Shown: positions 13,584-13,899 of the stretch, in pieces
Numbering within the stretch: the stretch's first letter is position 1
How the letters are laid out: every line of letters starts with the position of its first letter
Origin: Planctomycetota bacterium
GTDB taxonomy: Bacteria > Planctomycetota > Phycisphaerae > Sedimentisphaerales > Anaerohalosphaeraceae
Direction of reading: 5' to 3'
Length of the DNA stretch: 13,899 nucleotides
NCBI GenBank assembly: GCA_030637065.1
Contig: DAOVVQ010000073.1
Location: 1-13,899 of the forward strand
Program-made: the position numbers and the translations under genes
The notes under the pieces: generated by a model
What the model saw: only the letters and a program-made list of their open reading frames with translations
Databases searched by the model: none
What the model was told of the DNA's origin: nothing

Positions 13584-13899
13584 TTATGGTTGCCCGGCTG
13601 GGATCGTTATATTTATTTTGTTATAACTTCGCATTACGGTTATTGGCAGTTTGCCGGGGGCGGCTTTTCGTTCGGCGGCTTTTAGTTCGCTGAGGTTGGA
13701 GGTCTTGCGGGGGCCGATGGCGATTATGACGTCGGCATTCTTAAATCCCCACTTTGCCTGGGGCGAGCCTGGGGTGATGCCGGAGATGTAGACGCCGTAG
13801 TCCTGCCCGCCGGAAGCGTCGATCAGGTCGCCGTCGTCGGCCAGGTTGCATACGTTTAAGCCGTGCCATATCTCGGTTTTGGCCTTGGTGGGGACATGA
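13584..13899 (-). CDS. C-terminal part of a PDZ-tailed protein (partial)
   Basis: I translated this frame by hand: 104 open codons from the window edge to TAA at 13586-13584. The sequence YGVYISGITPGSPQAKWG and ADVIIAIGPRKTSNLSELKA has the carboxylate-binding loop, the PGSPAxxxG turn, and the 'DVIxxIxxxxxxxxxxL' strand order of a bacterial PDZ domain. KINITIPAGQP forms the C-terminus. In planctomycetes such terminal PDZ domains often end large secreted hydrolases or esterases; the catalytic part here lies outside the window, so the enzyme cannot be named. It is the first visible gene of the minus-strand sulfatase operon, 19 bases upstream of sulfatase 4. Codons end mostly in C, as in its downstream neighbours. 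Confidence 0.75.
   Translation of the reverse strand, partial: HVPTKAKTEIWHGLNVCNLADDGDLIDASGGQDYGVYISGITPGSPQAKWGFKNADVIIAIGPRKTSNLSELKAAERKAAPGKLPITVMRSYNKINITIPAGQP

Overview
The window looks like chromosomal DNA of a planctomycete, most likely of the Phycisphaerae/Sedimentisphaerales type. This is inferred from family content only: four secreted sulfatases in about 7 kb, Tat-type signals on secreted enzymes, a Tat/lipobox-tagged TIM-barrel 'sugar phosphate isomerase/epimerase', a 3D-domain protein with a Cys-rich VTAYC motif, and no SusC/SusD pair that would point to Bacteroidota. No rRNA, tRNA, CRISPR array or classical insertion sequence was found.

Left end (1-1506, minus strand): a SAM-dependent methyltransferase is followed, with a 4-base ATGA overlap, by a UbiA-family prenyltransferase that runs off the window. 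Together they suggest synthesis of a prenylated lipid or quinone. A 630-base non-coding stretch follows. It holds a good sigma70-like promoter (TTGACA-N17-TAAACT) and four degenerate repeats, each able to form a small CCC/GGG hairpin with GGA in the loop. This would be the leader of the 3D-domain (putative cell-wall) protein at 2137-2826, which ends at a plausible intrinsic terminator. The TIM-barrel lipoprotein gene (2963-3874, minus) comes next. Upstream of it are about 860 bases of short repeats, a dispersed ATTCCAGC/GCTGGAAT palindrome, and a near-consensus minus-strand promoter with a well-placed RBS for a doubtful 83-codon ORF.

Middle (4734-6534, plus): two overlapping, co-oriented paralogous genes encode about 300-residue soluble proteins. 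I read them as divergent class III nucleotidyl-cyclase-like (palm-fold) proteins. This tandem pair is the best candidate for something undescribed in the window. No effector gene is visible beside it.

Right half (6640-13899): a sulfatase cluster. Two sulfatases on the plus strand (4-base ORF overlap) converge on a minus-strand operon that reads PDZ-tailed protein (partial), sulfatase, small HUH/Y1 transposase, sulfatase. The transposase is of the REP-associated (RAYT) type and is flanked by palindromic repeats. These form a tandem array of period 67-71 bases that decays from one end to the other, plus inverted copies, plus one copy that abuts the stop codon of the upstream sulfatase. A related copy lies in front of the first plus-strand sulfatase. 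All four sulfatases keep the Cys-X-Pro-Ser-Arg signature, so they need formylglycine maturation by an enzyme encoded elsewhere. Their substrates are presumably sulfated polysaccharides.

Over most of the window the plus strand is rich in G and T whatever the coding direction: plus-strand genes favour codons ending in T or G, minus-strand sulfatases favour C. The left 1.5 kb and the paralogous gene pair do not show this clearly, which suggests a different history for those blocks.
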